From NCBI GenBank assembly GCA_964612735.1, contig CAZTEB010000004.1, positions 1 to 40,013 on the forward strand: a stretch of 40,013 nt of DNA, read 5' to 3'. This document shows positions 1-9,078 of the stretch, one piece after another; within the stretch, counting starts at the first letter, position 1; each line of letters opens with the position of its first letter. Under the pieces are notes generated by a model. It was given only the letters and a program-made list of their open reading frames with translations, was not told the DNA's origin and made no database searches. This stretch comes from CAZTEB01 sp964612735 (GTDB taxonomy: Bacteria > Patescibacteriota > Microgenomatia > UBA1400 > PJMF01). The position numbers were made by a program, and so were the translations under genes.

Positions 1-1110
1 ATCGGCTCCCAGTTCGTGAGCCAACTTAATACCAATCTTAGTTTCTTCGAGTGTGTGAGCAATCAGGTTCTGCCCATATGAGAAGCGGTACTTAAACTTA
101 CCTAACATTCTGACTAAGTCATTAGGTAAGTTGTAGACACCTACGTCGTGACAGAGCTTTTTACCAGCTTCAAAGGTAATTTTATCGATTTCTGAGCGGA
201 CTTTATCCACCACTTCTTCGATTCGAGTTGGTTGAATACGACCATCCTTGACCAATCGAGTTAAGGCGATTCGAGCGATCTCTCGACGGACGGGATCAAA
301 GCAGGACAATCTAACTTCAGTTGGTGAGCTGTCTAGGTCTACGTCGACGCCGGTGTAGTTCTCAAAGGCATGAATATTCCTACCAGACTTACCGATGATT
401 TTACCCTTGGTGTCCTCTGATGGAATAGCGACCGTAGAGATGGTGTACTCTGAGACGTAGTCAGTGGCACCATGCTTCATGGCGTCAATTAAGATCTCTC
501 TAACTCTATCATCTGCTTGCTCGTTGGCCTCTTCTTGTTTTTGACGAATGAACTGAGCCATCTGCTGGCTACTTTCTTGCTTAACCTGATCCATTAGTTG
601 TTGACGAGCTTGATCACGAGTTAAGCTAGCTACTTTCTCGAGTTTGGTGATGATTTTCTGCTTGTTGTCTTGAAGGTCTTTGAGCTCTTTGGCAATTCGC
701 TCTTTTTCAGACTCAAGCCGAGTCTCTTTGTCATCGAGCTGGCTGAGGCGAAGATCAATTTTGTCGAGTTTGCGATTAAGTTCGCGCTGTTGTTCTTCAA
801 GCTTGATTACGATTTCGCGCTCTTGTTTTTCAGCTCGAGCTCTAATAGCCAATGCTTCGTCTTTGGCATCTACTAAGATTTCTCTAGCCTTGGCTTGCGC
901 CTCTCGAGTATCGGTCGAGCTACTGGGCTTTGGTTGCTGCTGGGGTTTGGGAGCAGGCTTGGGAGAGCGCTTAGCATGGCTGCTTTTATTTTTATTTTGT
1001 GAGTTTTTGCTTGACGAGTTCTGTTTTTTAGAGGGACGAGATCCAGTTTTTCCTGGTTGTTGCTCGCCTTCCTCGCCGAATAACTGTGACAAATTTGAAA
1101 AAAATGACAT
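1..1110 (-). CDS. rny: Ribonuclease Y, 3'-truncated by window edge
   Basis: Endoribonuclease that starts mRNA decay. 370 codons are present from ATG 1110; the C-terminal HD domain runs off the window. Visible parts: a basic Ser/Pro/Gln-rich N-terminus (1-68), a long charged coiled coil (about 69-205), and a KH domain (about 222-290) with the GKIIGKSGRNI loop at 236-246. The start of the HD region follows (SYGQNLIAHTLEE, about 344-356). Known RNase Y proteins begin with a membrane helix; here residues 1-68 are polar with no hydrophobic stretch, so this one looks soluble or peripherally attached. The start is supported by AGGA about 8 nt upstream. A sigma70-like promoter lies about 230 nt upstream, giving a long leader. 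Family call is firm; localisation is inference. Confidence 0.93.
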   Translation of the reverse strand, partial: MSFFSNLSQLFGEEGEQQPGKTGSRPSKKQNSSSKNSQNKNKSSHAKRSPKPAPKPQQQPKPSSSTDTREAQAKAREILVDAKDEALAIRARAEKQEREIVIKLEEQQRELNRKLDKIDLRLSQLDDKETRLESEKERIAKELKDLQDNKQKIITKLEKVASLTRDQARQQLMDQVKQESSQQMAQFIRQKQEEANEQADDRVREILIDAMKHGATDYVSEYTISTVAIPSEDTKGKIIGKSGRNIHAFENYTGVDVDLDSSPTEVRLSCFDPVRREIARIALTRLVKDGRIQPTRIEEVVDKVRSEIDKITFEAGKKLCHDVGVYNLPNDLVRMLGKFKYRFSYGQNLIAHTLEETKIGIKLAHELGAD

Positions 1111-1347
1111 ATAGTTCCTGTTCTAGAGCGTAGTCATGCTACGTCTATCCATTATCTGTTGCTTGTAGTATGGCAACACTAAAAAAGCAAACCCGAGAAA
1201 TTACTGGGCTAGGGAAGTAGAGATGAGTTGTGTCTGTATGATCTGAGAGATCGTTAGCAGAGTTAAATGTTTCATTGACTACTTTGTATATGCTTTCGTG
1301 TAACTTGTTAGTGAGTACCTACTACGTAATTGTCTAATACTAGCGCT

Positions 1348-1376
1348 ATTGTACTGCGCAAATGAGTTTGAGTCAA
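1348..1376 (-). promoter_or_regulatory. Promoter for rny (TTGACT-17-TACAAT)
   Basis: Read on the minus strand: TTGACT (1371-1376), a 17-nt spacer, and TACAAT (1348-1353). Expected transcription start is near 1341, leaving about a 230-nt 5' leader before rny at 1110. No gene is seen in 1111-1347; the leader may hold regulatory structure, but I could not identify a known motif. Confidence 0.7.
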
Positions 1377-1378
1377 TG

Positions 1379-1408
1379 AAAACACCCCTGGCGAAAGGGG
1401 TGTTTTTG
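1379..1408 (-). terminator. Intrinsic terminator after recA (bidirectional)
   Basis: An 11-bp stem AAAACACCCCT/AGGGGTGTTTT (1379-1389 with 1396-1406) closes a 6-nt loop GGCGAA. The T-run is stronger on the plus strand, but the only gene ending here is recA on the minus strand, about 50 nt upstream. It separates the recA unit from the rny promoter. Confidence 0.75.
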
Positions 1409-1458
1409 TCGTATGTATCAGCTAAAAAGTAGTTATAGATACTACTTTTGATCTAGCA

Positions 1459-2487
<1,029 letters not shown>

Positions 2488-2514
2488 ATGAGTTCCTATT
2501 CTAGGGCAGGGTAG

Positions 2515-2658
2515 TTATTTTTTTAGTAGCTTGGAAGCGTATGGTAATACTAGAAGTATGACTAGCTGCAAGTAAAACAGCCAGTCCTGGGAATAGAAGA
2601 GCGCCACTTGATCGAGTGCGGCGTTGATGTGGTTGGTGAGTTCTATGACTGGGTTCAT
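2515..2658 (-). CDS. 47-aa single-pass membrane protein
   Basis: Small ORF of 47 codons. The N-terminal half is amphipathic; a hydrophobic segment follows (about 26-41, WLFYLQLVILLVLPYA) with a KLLKK tail, consistent with one membrane helix with its C-terminus in the cytoplasm. Its ATG overlaps the TGA of the 32-aa ORF upstream (ATGA), so translation is probably coupled. It ends 27 nt before recA. Function unknown; the case for coding is the tight overlap of three consecutive ORFs that all encode membrane helices. Confidence 0.55.
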   Translation of the reverse strand: MNPVIELTNHINAALDQVALFYSQDWLFYLQLVILLVLPYASKLLKK

Positions 2659-2753
2659 CGTAGCTTCTTTAGTATAAAAGCATCTACGCCAACAACAATC
2701 ACGAATGACAGCAGCATGTTTAAAGCCATGGTTACACCTTGGTTAGTTGTCAT
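2655..2753 (-). CDS. 32-aa membrane peptide
   Basis: Thirty-two codons with one hydrophobic helix (about 9-27, ALNMLLSFVIVVGVDAFIL) and a basic KKLR end. The ATG lies inside the last codons of the preceding small ORF (11-nt overlap), and the TGA shares four bases with the next ORF (ATGA). This stop/start interlocking on both sides is the best evidence that it is translated. Function unknown. Confidence 0.45.
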   Translation of the reverse strand: MTTNQGVTMALNMLLSFVIVVGVDAFILKKLR

Positions 2754-2940
2754 GAGCATCTTTACGCAATTTTAACGAAAAAAGAAGTAGCATGAAAGCG
2801 GTGAATATAGTTTGAGAGGTAGCGATAGACTCTGATAATGAGCTAAATAGAGGGGTTGCCATGGCGACTACCATTAAGCCTTTAGAAATATCAAGTAAGT
2901 ATTCTGATAACAGCAGTATGTTTGAAAATGTCCGGGTCAT
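2743..2940 (-). CDS. 65-aa two-helix membrane protein
   Basis: Two hydrophobic stretches (about 8-33 and 42-57) with a charged KLRKDAHDN end, a holin-like layout but without recognisable family identity. ATG 2940 is chosen because GGGAAG sits 9 nt upstream; an in-frame TTG at 2961 would add 7 residues. First of three overlapping small ORFs leading into recA. It diverges from the unknown gene at 3028. Could be a small stress or regulatory membrane protein; no function can be assigned. Confidence 0.5.
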   Translation of the reverse strand: MTRTFSNILLLSEYLLDISKGLMVVAMATPLFSSLSESIATSQTIFTAFMLLLFSLKLRKDAHDN

Positions 2941-3027
2941 TAGAGATATCTTCCCATCCAAATCTTACATTTAGCTGTAGTGCGGGCAAGCAATTTTGAC
3001 AGGGTGTCGTAGAATACTTCTCAAGAC

Positions 3028-3906
3028 ATGAGAGGACCTGAGCTATCATTTGAGTTACAAGGCATCTTGAAAAGGGTGTTTTCTGACTTGGTGGTCAAGC
3101 ATGATTTTCAGCCTGTTGATTCTAAAGAAACTACTCGTTTATATGATCGAGACGATGAGCTTGTTATTAGCTTCAAGGATGACGGAAGCAATTTAGACTT
3201 CGCTATTAACCCGACCAAAATTCAAACGTTATCTATGCTGTTGCCTCAGCACGATCGATTGCCGGGCAATTTGCCCTCTTGGAAGAATCCAGACAACATG
3301 TTTCAACTGTACAACTCAGCTTTTACTAGGCGAGTTAGAGCCTATGCTCGAGATGATGCAGGTCAAGAATCACTACCTGCATTCTATGGAAATGGCCAAG
3401 AGTATTTCACTCATTTCCTGAATAAAAATAAGGGCAAACAACTTCTGTGGTTTGAAGCAGAGTGTGCCAAGCTGCCAGTTCCCAAACAGCCTCCAGAGCA
3501 GTCCACTGGACTTTTAGCTGTTATGGCAAGACTGCTTAGTAGAGCGACACCCGAGCATACTATGCAGCTGTCAAACCTTGAGATCTATCTTTCTGATCTT
3601 CTAGACCACATTCAAGTTACAGATGCGTTGGAACCGACGCTACATGCTTTGTACAGGATTACTTTTGAAGGTGAGTATGAAGCTGGTGGCGAAAGAGAAG
3701 CTCAGAGGCTGGAGTTGTTGCTGCCGGTGGTCTCTGGGGTATTCACGGTTAGAAAAAGGGTACCAAAAAAACCAAAGAGAGAAGTCAAAATTTTCATCAG
3801 AAAAGTTGATTCTACTCAAACAGAGAATGACCTAATGCTTACGTTGTCAATTGCTTTAGCAAGAGAATTAGAAGCTTGGGCATTAGCTAATCCGTACCGT
3901 GGCTAG
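3028..3906 (+). CDS. Conserved-looking protein of unknown function
   Basis: 292 aa, soluble, no signal peptide or membrane segment, and no motif I recognise. Charged and mixed alpha/beta by appearance; a basic stretch near 245-256 (KRVPKKPKREVK) precedes a short helix-rich C-terminus. The ATG lies about 9-12 nt after TAGAAT/AATACT with no SD, so the mRNA may be nearly leaderless. It diverges from the small membrane ORFs before recA and is followed 50 nt later by tRNA-Pro. Reading frame is open over its full length, so it is a real gene; function unknown. Confidence 0.8.
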   Translation: MRGPELSFELQGILKRVFSDLVVKHDFQPVDSKETTRLYDRDDELVISFKDDGSNLDFAINPTKIQTLSMLLPQHDRLPGNLPSWKNPDNMFQLYNSAFTRRVRAYARDDAGQESLPAFYGNGQEYFTHFLNKNKGKQLLWFEAECAKLPVPKQPPEQSTGLLAVMARLLSRATPEHTMQLSNLEIYLSDLLDHIQVTDALEPTLHALYRITFEGEYEAGGEREAQRLELLLPVVSGVFTVRKRVPKKPKREVKIFIRKVDSTQTENDLMLTLSIALARELEAWALANPYRG

Positions 3907-3938
3907 GTTGTAGGATGAGATGGGTGGAGTGCTTGGTA

Positions 3939-3944
3939 TATAAT
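3939..3944 (+). promoter_or_regulatory. -10 element (TATAAT) of tRNA-Pro
   Basis: Perfect TATAAT ending 12 nt before the mature tRNA 5' end; expected start near 3951. No convincing -35 was seen. Confidence 0.6.
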
Positions 3945-3956
3945 TGCACGTAGATA

Positions 3957-4030
3957 CGGGGAGTAGCTCAGATGGCTAGAGTGTCCGGCTGGGGGCCGGG
4001 AGGCCGCAGGTTCAAGTCCTGTCTCCCCGA
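3957..4030 (+). tRNA. tRNA-Pro (anticodon GGG)
   Basis: Full cloverleaf: acceptor CGGGGAG/CTCCCCG, D stem GCTC/GAGT, anticodon stem TCCGG/CCGGG around loop CTGGGGG (anticodon 3991-3993), T arm GCAGG-TTCAAGT-CCTGT, discriminator A. CCA is not encoded, so it depends on the CCA-adding enzyme, which is also in this window (36578-38164). Confidence 0.96.
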
Positions 4031-4187
4031 CATGAGCGAACAACGTGAGCGAATGATCGAGGGTAGGTCGACTAGTGCAGAGCGAGGCGTGAAACGAACG
4101 TTAAGCGAGAGATCGACATCAAAACAATAGTTATTATGTCATTCAACATGGAATAACTTCCAAAGTTCACATAGCTGGAAGTACTTC
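4031..4187. other. Non-coding tRNA tail with repeated GAGCGAA words
   Basis: No ORF. GAGCGAA occurs twice, with related GAGCGAG and AACGAACG words, inside a region closed by GTCGA...TCGAC. A comparable tail follows tRNA-Glu. Near the end are two 12-bp related palindromes, GGAATAACTTCC (4150-4161) and GGAAGTACTTCC (4177-4188), which can pair with each other across 15 nt and overlap the stop of the next minus-strand gene; they may act as its terminator or 3' stabiliser. Confidence 0.5.
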
Positions 4188-4580
4188 CTACCCCCAAATA
4201 AATCGTCTAAACACGGCCACTAGTGCGCCGCCGGCGAGTACCAAGCTCACAGACGTAGTAATGTCTTCGACTTGCCTGATCTTGCGATCGTGATTGAGTT
4301 TGACGACACACTCCTCGCGATACTCTTGAGCTGACTTCTGGGGCGTTGTTTGCTCACCATCTAACGGTGCAGCTGGAGCGGCAGGAGTGTTATCACACCG
4401 AGATTCTTCATATGATCTAAGAGGATACTCGTCGAACACCACTAATTTCGTGACTGTTCTGACGCTATTAACGAAGCCGATGATTAGTACGATTACACCA
4501 ATCGTAAAAAGCAAGTTGGTGAAGATTACCTTGACGAACTCGTAGCGACTGATGGATTTGGTGGGGGTAGATTTAGACAT
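4188..4580 (-). CDS. Small membrane protein, unknown
   Basis: 130 aa with two membrane helices (about 20-40 and 106-124) separated by a roughly 60-residue polar loop containing two Cys, an Ala/Pro run and many charged residues. A basic N-terminus and RRFIWG C-terminus suggest both ends are cytoplasmic and the loop is outside. ATG 4580 is 6 nt after TAGGAT, the spacing seen at other probable leaderless genes here; an AGGAGG further up is too distant to serve this ATG. Diverges from the helicase gene. No family recognised. Confidence 0.7.
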   Translation of the reverse strand: MSKSTPTKSISRYEFVKVIFTNLLFTIGVIVLIIGFVNSVRTVTKLVVFDEYPLRSYEESRCDNTPAAPAAPLDGEQTTPQKSAQEYREECVVKLNHDRKIRQVEDITTSVSLVLAGGALVAVFRRFIWG

Positions 4581-4622
4581 AGTACTATCCTAGCACATCC
4601 TCCTCGGCATGATGGGGAGTGC

Positions 4623-4628
4623 TACAAT
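4623..4628 (+). promoter_or_regulatory. Extended -10 (TGC-TACAAT) of the helicase gene
   Basis: TACAAT with an upstream TG, 7 nt before ATG 4636. With a normal discriminator, transcription would start at or next to the ATG, so the mRNA is probably leaderless. Confidence 0.6.
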
Positions 4629-4635
4629 GACCACC

Positions 4636-7600
4636 ATGTTCACCCCTAGTTTCGATAGCGACTTTTCCAGGCTAAATGACGAGCAAAAGGCAGCTGTGAC
4701 TACTATCGAGGGTCCAGTGATGGTGATTGCCGGTCCAGGCACTGGCAAGACTGAGGTACTGACGATGCGAGTGGCCAACATCCTCAAGCAAACTGATACC
4801 CAACCCTCATCAGTTTTAGCCCTCACCTATACCGAAGCAGCCGCAACTACTATGCGTCAGCGCTTATTCGAAAAAGTTGGCAGCGCGGCATATCAAGTCA
4901 GAATCCAGACTTTTCATGCCTTTTGCAACGACGTGATTCTGTCACACCCCGAGTATTTTCACCTCCACGATGAGGCAGAGCCCGTCACAGAGTTGGCGGT
5001 GGCTGAGTTTTTGCGTGAGTACTTACTCAATCCCGAGTTAGAGTATCTTAGGACTCCTAGGTCTGCTTTTCACAATGTCCGCTCGATTGGCTCGGCATTG
5101 TCAGGAATTAAGAAAGAAGGGTTATCAGTAGACGATTTTGAGAAGTTGGTGGTGGTAGAGCGCGCCCTCTTTGAGTCAGAGCAAGCGGAACTGTCTACTA
5201 CTAAGCGATCTCGTGCTCAAAAGCGAGTGGGTACTATGGAGGAGCTGGTGGAGGTGTACCGAGCCTACCAGCGCTTTCTTGATGACAATGCCCACTATGA
5301 CTATGAAGACATGATCCTGTGGGTAATTAGTGCATTTGAGCGAGAGCCAGAGTTATTAGTAGAGTATCAGGAGCAACTTCATTACTTTCTGGTAGATGAG
5401 TATCAAGATACTAATTCTGCTCAAAATAAGATTGTTGATGCCATAGCTAGTCATTGGGGTGAGCAGGCTAACGTGTTTGTAGTCGGTGACCCCAATCAGA
5501 CCATCTATAGATTTCAGGGTGCGTCACTTGAGAACGTGATTACATTTGTAGAGCGCTACCCTAGTGCTACTGTTATCACGCTTGAAGACGGCTATAGGTG
5601 TTCACAGCAGATCTATGATGCGGCTGCCCACACCATACGCGGTGAGCTTGAAGACCTGCCGTTATCTCCAGCACTTAGTACTGTGCTGTCGAAGCCACTA
5701 GCCTCAACGAGACAGGGAGAGGTAATTCCTCTGCTGAAAGCAGAGAGCAGCAGTCAAGAAGTCGCCACAGTAGTCGCTCAGTTACAGCAGTATCACCAGC
5801 AGGGCACCCCACTCCAAGAGATTGCCATCATCTACAAAAAGCATAAAGAAGCTCAGCGTTGGATGGATGCGTTGGATGCGGCTGGCTTGCAGTACACGAC
5901 CCAGCGTCACGAAAATATTTTAGAGAGTAGGATCATTATTCAGCTGCTAGAGTTGTTTGAGGTCATTTTGGCTATGAAGCGAGGCGAGCCCGCTCATCAG
6001 CTTCACGATGTGTTGTTGGCAGAGTGGTTGGAGCTCGATGCGAGCGTTGTGCTGAAGCTGGCTTATGCTGCAGCCAAGTGTAGGCCCAAGCTATCATTAC
6101 ATGAATTCATGATGGAGCGTGTGCCTAGTGAGAAGGCGCCAGCTGGCTTAACTCCGCTAGAGATACAGCCACTCTATGGTTGTCTTGATACTCTTAGCAA
6201 ACTGATCAAAGCTGATGCCAACATGCGGTTTGTGGAGTGGTTTCCCTACATGCTGGAGCAACTTGGAGTGTCAGCTTGGTTAGTGGCTGGTGGTGCTCAA
6301 CCCGAAGATATTCAGCGAGTTCAAGCACTGTATCGTGAGATTAAATCACTTGAGGCCACTGAGTCAAAACTCAACCTCGAGCGATTTATGGCTATCATTC
6401 AAGCTATGCAGGATAACTCACTCAGCATTCAACAGCGAATAGCGCTAGGTTCCGAGGACGGGATTGTGTTGACTACCGCCCATGGAGCCAAAGGTAAAGA
6501 GTGGCGGTATGTCTTTATCACCAACTGTGCTGATAAAGTCTGGGGGAATGCTAGGTCACCTCGTGAGCTGCCACTGCCCGACTCCGTGTTGCAGTTCAAA
6601 CCAAGCTCTAAAGCTGATAAGAATGCTGATGACCGACGACTGATGTATGTGTCGCTGACTCGAGCTCGAGAGCAGGTTCACATTAGTGTGCCATTGCTCG
6701 ATGAAGAGAGCTCTAAGGAACAGACAGTGAGTATGTTTGTCGGAGAGCTTGAAGAGCAGGAGAGCTTGGGCGTTTGGAAGCCTGATGGAGATGCATCCTC
6801 GTTGGATCAGCCCAAATGGCTGTTGCCAAGTTACTCAGTTCAGGACAGTATGGCTTTTAGGAGCTGGGTTCAAATACTCGCAAAAAATCTTGTGCTTTCT
6901 CCTACGGCTCTCGATAGCTATTTGCGAGACAGTGATACTTTTCTCGAAAATAATATACTTCGATTGCCTCGGGCAAAAACGTACCCTCTAAGCTTTGGAA
7001 CTGCGATTCATGCCGCACTAGAATTTGCATTTCGTACGCTGCACACCCAAGGACTACTGCCCAATGATCAGGAAGTGCTTACTCACTTTAAGAACGCTTT
7101 GAGCGACGAGCACTTGCATCCTAACGATGAACGCTCGGCTCATAAAGAGGGTAAGGCTGTGCTTGGTGCCTACTTGGCTGCTCAGCACTCTCTGTCAGCT
7201 CAACCTCAAATCAAGATGTTGGAGTACACCTTTGGTCAAGGTGGTAGGGAGGTCTTGCTAGACGACACCATTAGACTGACTGGAAAAGTAGACCGGGTAG
7301 ATTGGCTTGATGCGTCTAAGAAGACGCTTGTAGTGATCGATTACAAAACGGGCTCTCCTAAGACTGCTGCCTACATCGAAGGAACGTTAGCTAGTCAGCA
7401 GCAATACTTTTCAGATCGCGAGAAATTGGTGCCAGAGACCATTCGTGGTAGTTTGAAGCGACAACTTGTGTTCTATAAGTTGTTGGCAGATCTTGATCAA
7501 AGCTTCGAAGGTCAGGTGACGCATGGTGAGCTTGATTTCGTGGCAGGGCCGTCAGATAAAGGTAAGTCGGGAGCTGTTCGCTTTGAGTTGCTTGCTAGTG

Positions 7601-7671
7601 ATGTAGAAGATCTTAAAGATGTGCTGCGTACTGTATCAGCTGAGATCCGTAGCTTGGCATTTTTAGACTAG
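4636..7671 (+). CDS. UvrD/RecB-type helicase with C-terminal PD-(D/E)XK nuclease
   Basis: 1011 aa, superfamily 1A DNA helicase fused to a RecB-like nuclease, likely acting in double-strand-break processing like AddAB/RecBCD-family subunits. Visible motifs: Walker A GPGTGKTE (33-40), Walker B/motif II VDEYQDTN (about 253), motif III VGDPNQTIYRFQGA, motif V TTAHGAKGKEW, motif VI MYVSLTRARE. The nuclease region has GTAIHAALEFAF (about 790) and catalytic IDYKTG (about 902). ATG 4636 is preferred over two in-frame ATGs upstream (4609, 4612), which fall before the -10, and ATG 4627, which overlaps it. The protein is on its own rather than beside an AddB partner. Alternatives: a PcrA-like helicase with an added nuclease. 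Confidence 0.93.
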   Translation: MFTPSFDSDFSRLNDEQKAAVTTIEGPVMVIAGPGTGKTEVLTMRVANILKQTDTQPSSVLALTYTEAAATTMRQRLFEKVGSAAYQVRIQTFHAFCNDVILSHPEYFHLHDEAEPVTELAVAEFLREYLLNPELEYLRTPRSAFHNVRSIGSALSGIKKEGLSVDDFEKLVVVERALFESEQAELSTTKRSRAQKRVGTMEELVEVYRAYQRFLDDNAHYDYEDMILWVISAFEREPELLVEYQEQLHYFLVDEYQDTNSAQNKIVDAIASHWGEQANVFVVGDPNQTIYRFQGASLENVITFVERYPSATVITLEDGYRCSQQIYDAAAHTIRGELEDLPLSPALSTVLSKPLASTRQGEVIPLLKAESSSQEVATVVAQLQQYHQQGTPLQEIAIIYKKHKEAQRWMDALDAAGLQYTTQRHENILESRIIIQLLELFEVILAMKRGEPAHQLHDVLLAEWLELDASVVLKLAYAAAKCRPKLSLHEFMMERVPSEKAPAGLTPLEIQPLYGCLDTLSKLIKADANMRFVEWFPYMLEQLGVSAWLVAGGAQPEDIQRVQALYREIKSLEATESKLNLERFMAIIQAMQDNSLSIQQRIALGSEDGIVLTTAHGAKGKEWRYVFITNCADKVWGNARSPRELPLPDSVLQFKPSSKADKNADDRRLMYVSLTRAREQVHISVPLLDEESSKEQTVSMFVGELEEQESLGVWKPDGDASSLDQPKWLLPSYSVQDSMAFRSWVQILAKNLVLSPTALDSYLRDSDTFLENNILRLPRAKTYPLSFGTAIHAALEFAFRTLHTQGLLPNDQEVLTHFKNALSDEHLHPNDERSAHKEGKAVLGAYLAAQHSLSAQPQIKMLEYTFGQGGREVLLDDTIRLTGKVDRVDWLDASKKTLVVIDYKTGSPKTAAYIEGTLASQQQYFSDREKLVPETIRGSLKRQLVFYKLLADLDQSFEGQVTHGELDFVAGPSDKGKSGAVRFELLASDVEDLKDVLRTVSAEIRSLAFLD

Positions 7672-7681
7672 GTTTCTCTTA

Positions 7682-9067
7682 TCACTTCCAACTTGGGATA
7701 CTTTGGTACACCAATTGATCAAACCAGGTTGGTACTGAGATGCCAACCCACCTGGGATACCAGAGTAAAAAGCTAAGGACGCAGGCAGCTATGAGGAGCC
7801 AGAGAGTAAGCTGCCTGTTTTTTAGTTCAGTAGCATTTTTTGTTTGGTTGAGTACCGTCATAAGCCACCACGCGGTCAGTGGCGCAGCCAGAGCCGCAGC
7901 TGGGGTATAGTGATAGTAAAAAAGTATTCGGGGTGAGAGTATCCAGGGTAGCCAAGTCATGCCGTAGGCTAGCAGTAAAAAAAGCAGAGCAGGCTGATTG
8001 GTGAGGTGCTTGGTGTATGATCGTAGCTTTTTTGCCACCGCAGATTTTTCTAATAACGTAGGCAGTAGTGATGCTCGACTCGCTACATTCCAAAGCAGTA
8101 GTGTCACCAGGCAAGCTACTACGGCAGCTTCGAGCCAACTTAGGATCGGATTGCCCATAGCATACATATTAGCGATAGTGTTACTTCCATATTCAACGTG
8201 ATACCAGACTGGACGGAGATTGAAAAACCACTGCCAGGGCTGTGATTGGTAAGGATGAGTGGCAGTTAGTCCTGTTTGGTACCACCAGATTTGTTGGTGT
8301 AGTTGATAGAGGTGTTTAAGAGACTTGCCTTGTAGTAGTGGTTGCCAGTACGAAGCAAGGTACATGATGCTGCTGATGGGCAAGATGGTGCCGATCAGTT
8401 GGGCAGCAGCTACTACTCGAGATCTAACCGCAGTAGCACCTGATAAGTGCTGGTACAGCAGCTGAGCAAATTCATAACAAATGATGGTTATGATCACAAA
8501 GGCACCTGACCACTTGGAGGCAAGTGCGAGGCCGCACAACAGGCCTACCAGAACGGCCTTGCGAATACTCGGCGAAGCTCGGTATCGCCAGTAACTTAGT
8601 AGTGCCAGTACGATGAATAAAGTGACATGAATATCGTTCATAGCCACCCGAGACTGCACGAGGAGTAATCCATCAAGAGCTGCCAAGCCAGTAGCTAGTG
8701 TGCTTATCTTTTGATTAGAAAATAATTCCTGTGTAAGGACATAGATAGCGGCTAAAAGAATCACTCCTGTGAGTGCAGAGCTGAGGCGCCAGCCGAAGCT
8801 CGTTTCACCGACAGCTAGTAGCGTAGCTGCTTGGGTATATTTAGCCAGTGGTGGGTGTAGCCAGTCGATAGCAGTGTTGGGTTCGGGAGCTGGGTGCCAC
8901 CACTCAAAAGCTCGCGAGTCATTACGGGCAATCAGCTTAGCAGTCACGACGTGATAGACCTCGTCGAAGATATATCGTTCTGGAAGGTGGAGTTGGTAAA
9001 GACGAGTAACAAATCCAAAGAGCAAAATAAACCATACCAGAGTAGGTATGCGGAGTAGTGACTTCAT
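7682..9067 (-). CDS. PMT-family (GT39) mannosyltransferase, membrane
   Basis: 461 aa with about ten hydrophobic helices. The first outer loop carries the family's acidic pair in FDEVYH (Asp35-Glu36), followed by DWLHPPLAK (about 67-75), the hallmarks of dolichyl/polyprenyl-phosphate-mannose:protein O-mannosyltransferases. It would transfer a sugar from a lipid carrier to exported protein or glycan on the outer face. It is last in a run with the UbiA-type and WecA-like genes (11-nt gap), which make lipid-linked sugars, so a role in decorating surface proteins fits. Acceptor unknown. Confidence 0.88.
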   Translation of the reverse strand: MKSLLRIPTLVWFILLFGFVTRLYQLHLPERYIFDEVYHVVTAKLIARNDSRAFEWWHPAPEPNTAIDWLHPPLAKYTQAATLLAVGETSFGWRLSSALTGVILLAAIYVLTQELFSNQKISTLATGLAALDGLLLVQSRVAMNDIHVTLFIVLALLSYWRYRASPSIRKAVLVGLLCGLALASKWSGAFVIITIICYEFAQLLYQHLSGATAVRSRVVAAAQLIGTILPISSIMYLASYWQPLLQGKSLKHLYQLHQQIWWYQTGLTATHPYQSQPWQWFFNLRPVWYHVEYGSNTIANMYAMGNPILSWLEAAVVACLVTLLLWNVASRASLLPTLLEKSAVAKKLRSYTKHLTNQPALLFLLLAYGMTWLPWILSPRILFYYHYTPAAALAAPLTAWWLMTVLNQTKNATELKNRQLTLWLLIAACVLSFLLWYPRWVGISVPTWFDQLVYQSIPSWK

Positions 9068-9078
9068 GTCAGATCAAA

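Noticed and set aside
680..1114. Long open frame opposite rny
   Set aside because: Ser/Leu-rich antisense shadow of the coiled-coil coding region.
4150..4188. Two GGAA...TTCC palindromes as an operator
   Set aside because: They lie at the 3' end of a gene, not near a promoter; kept only as a possible 3' structure.
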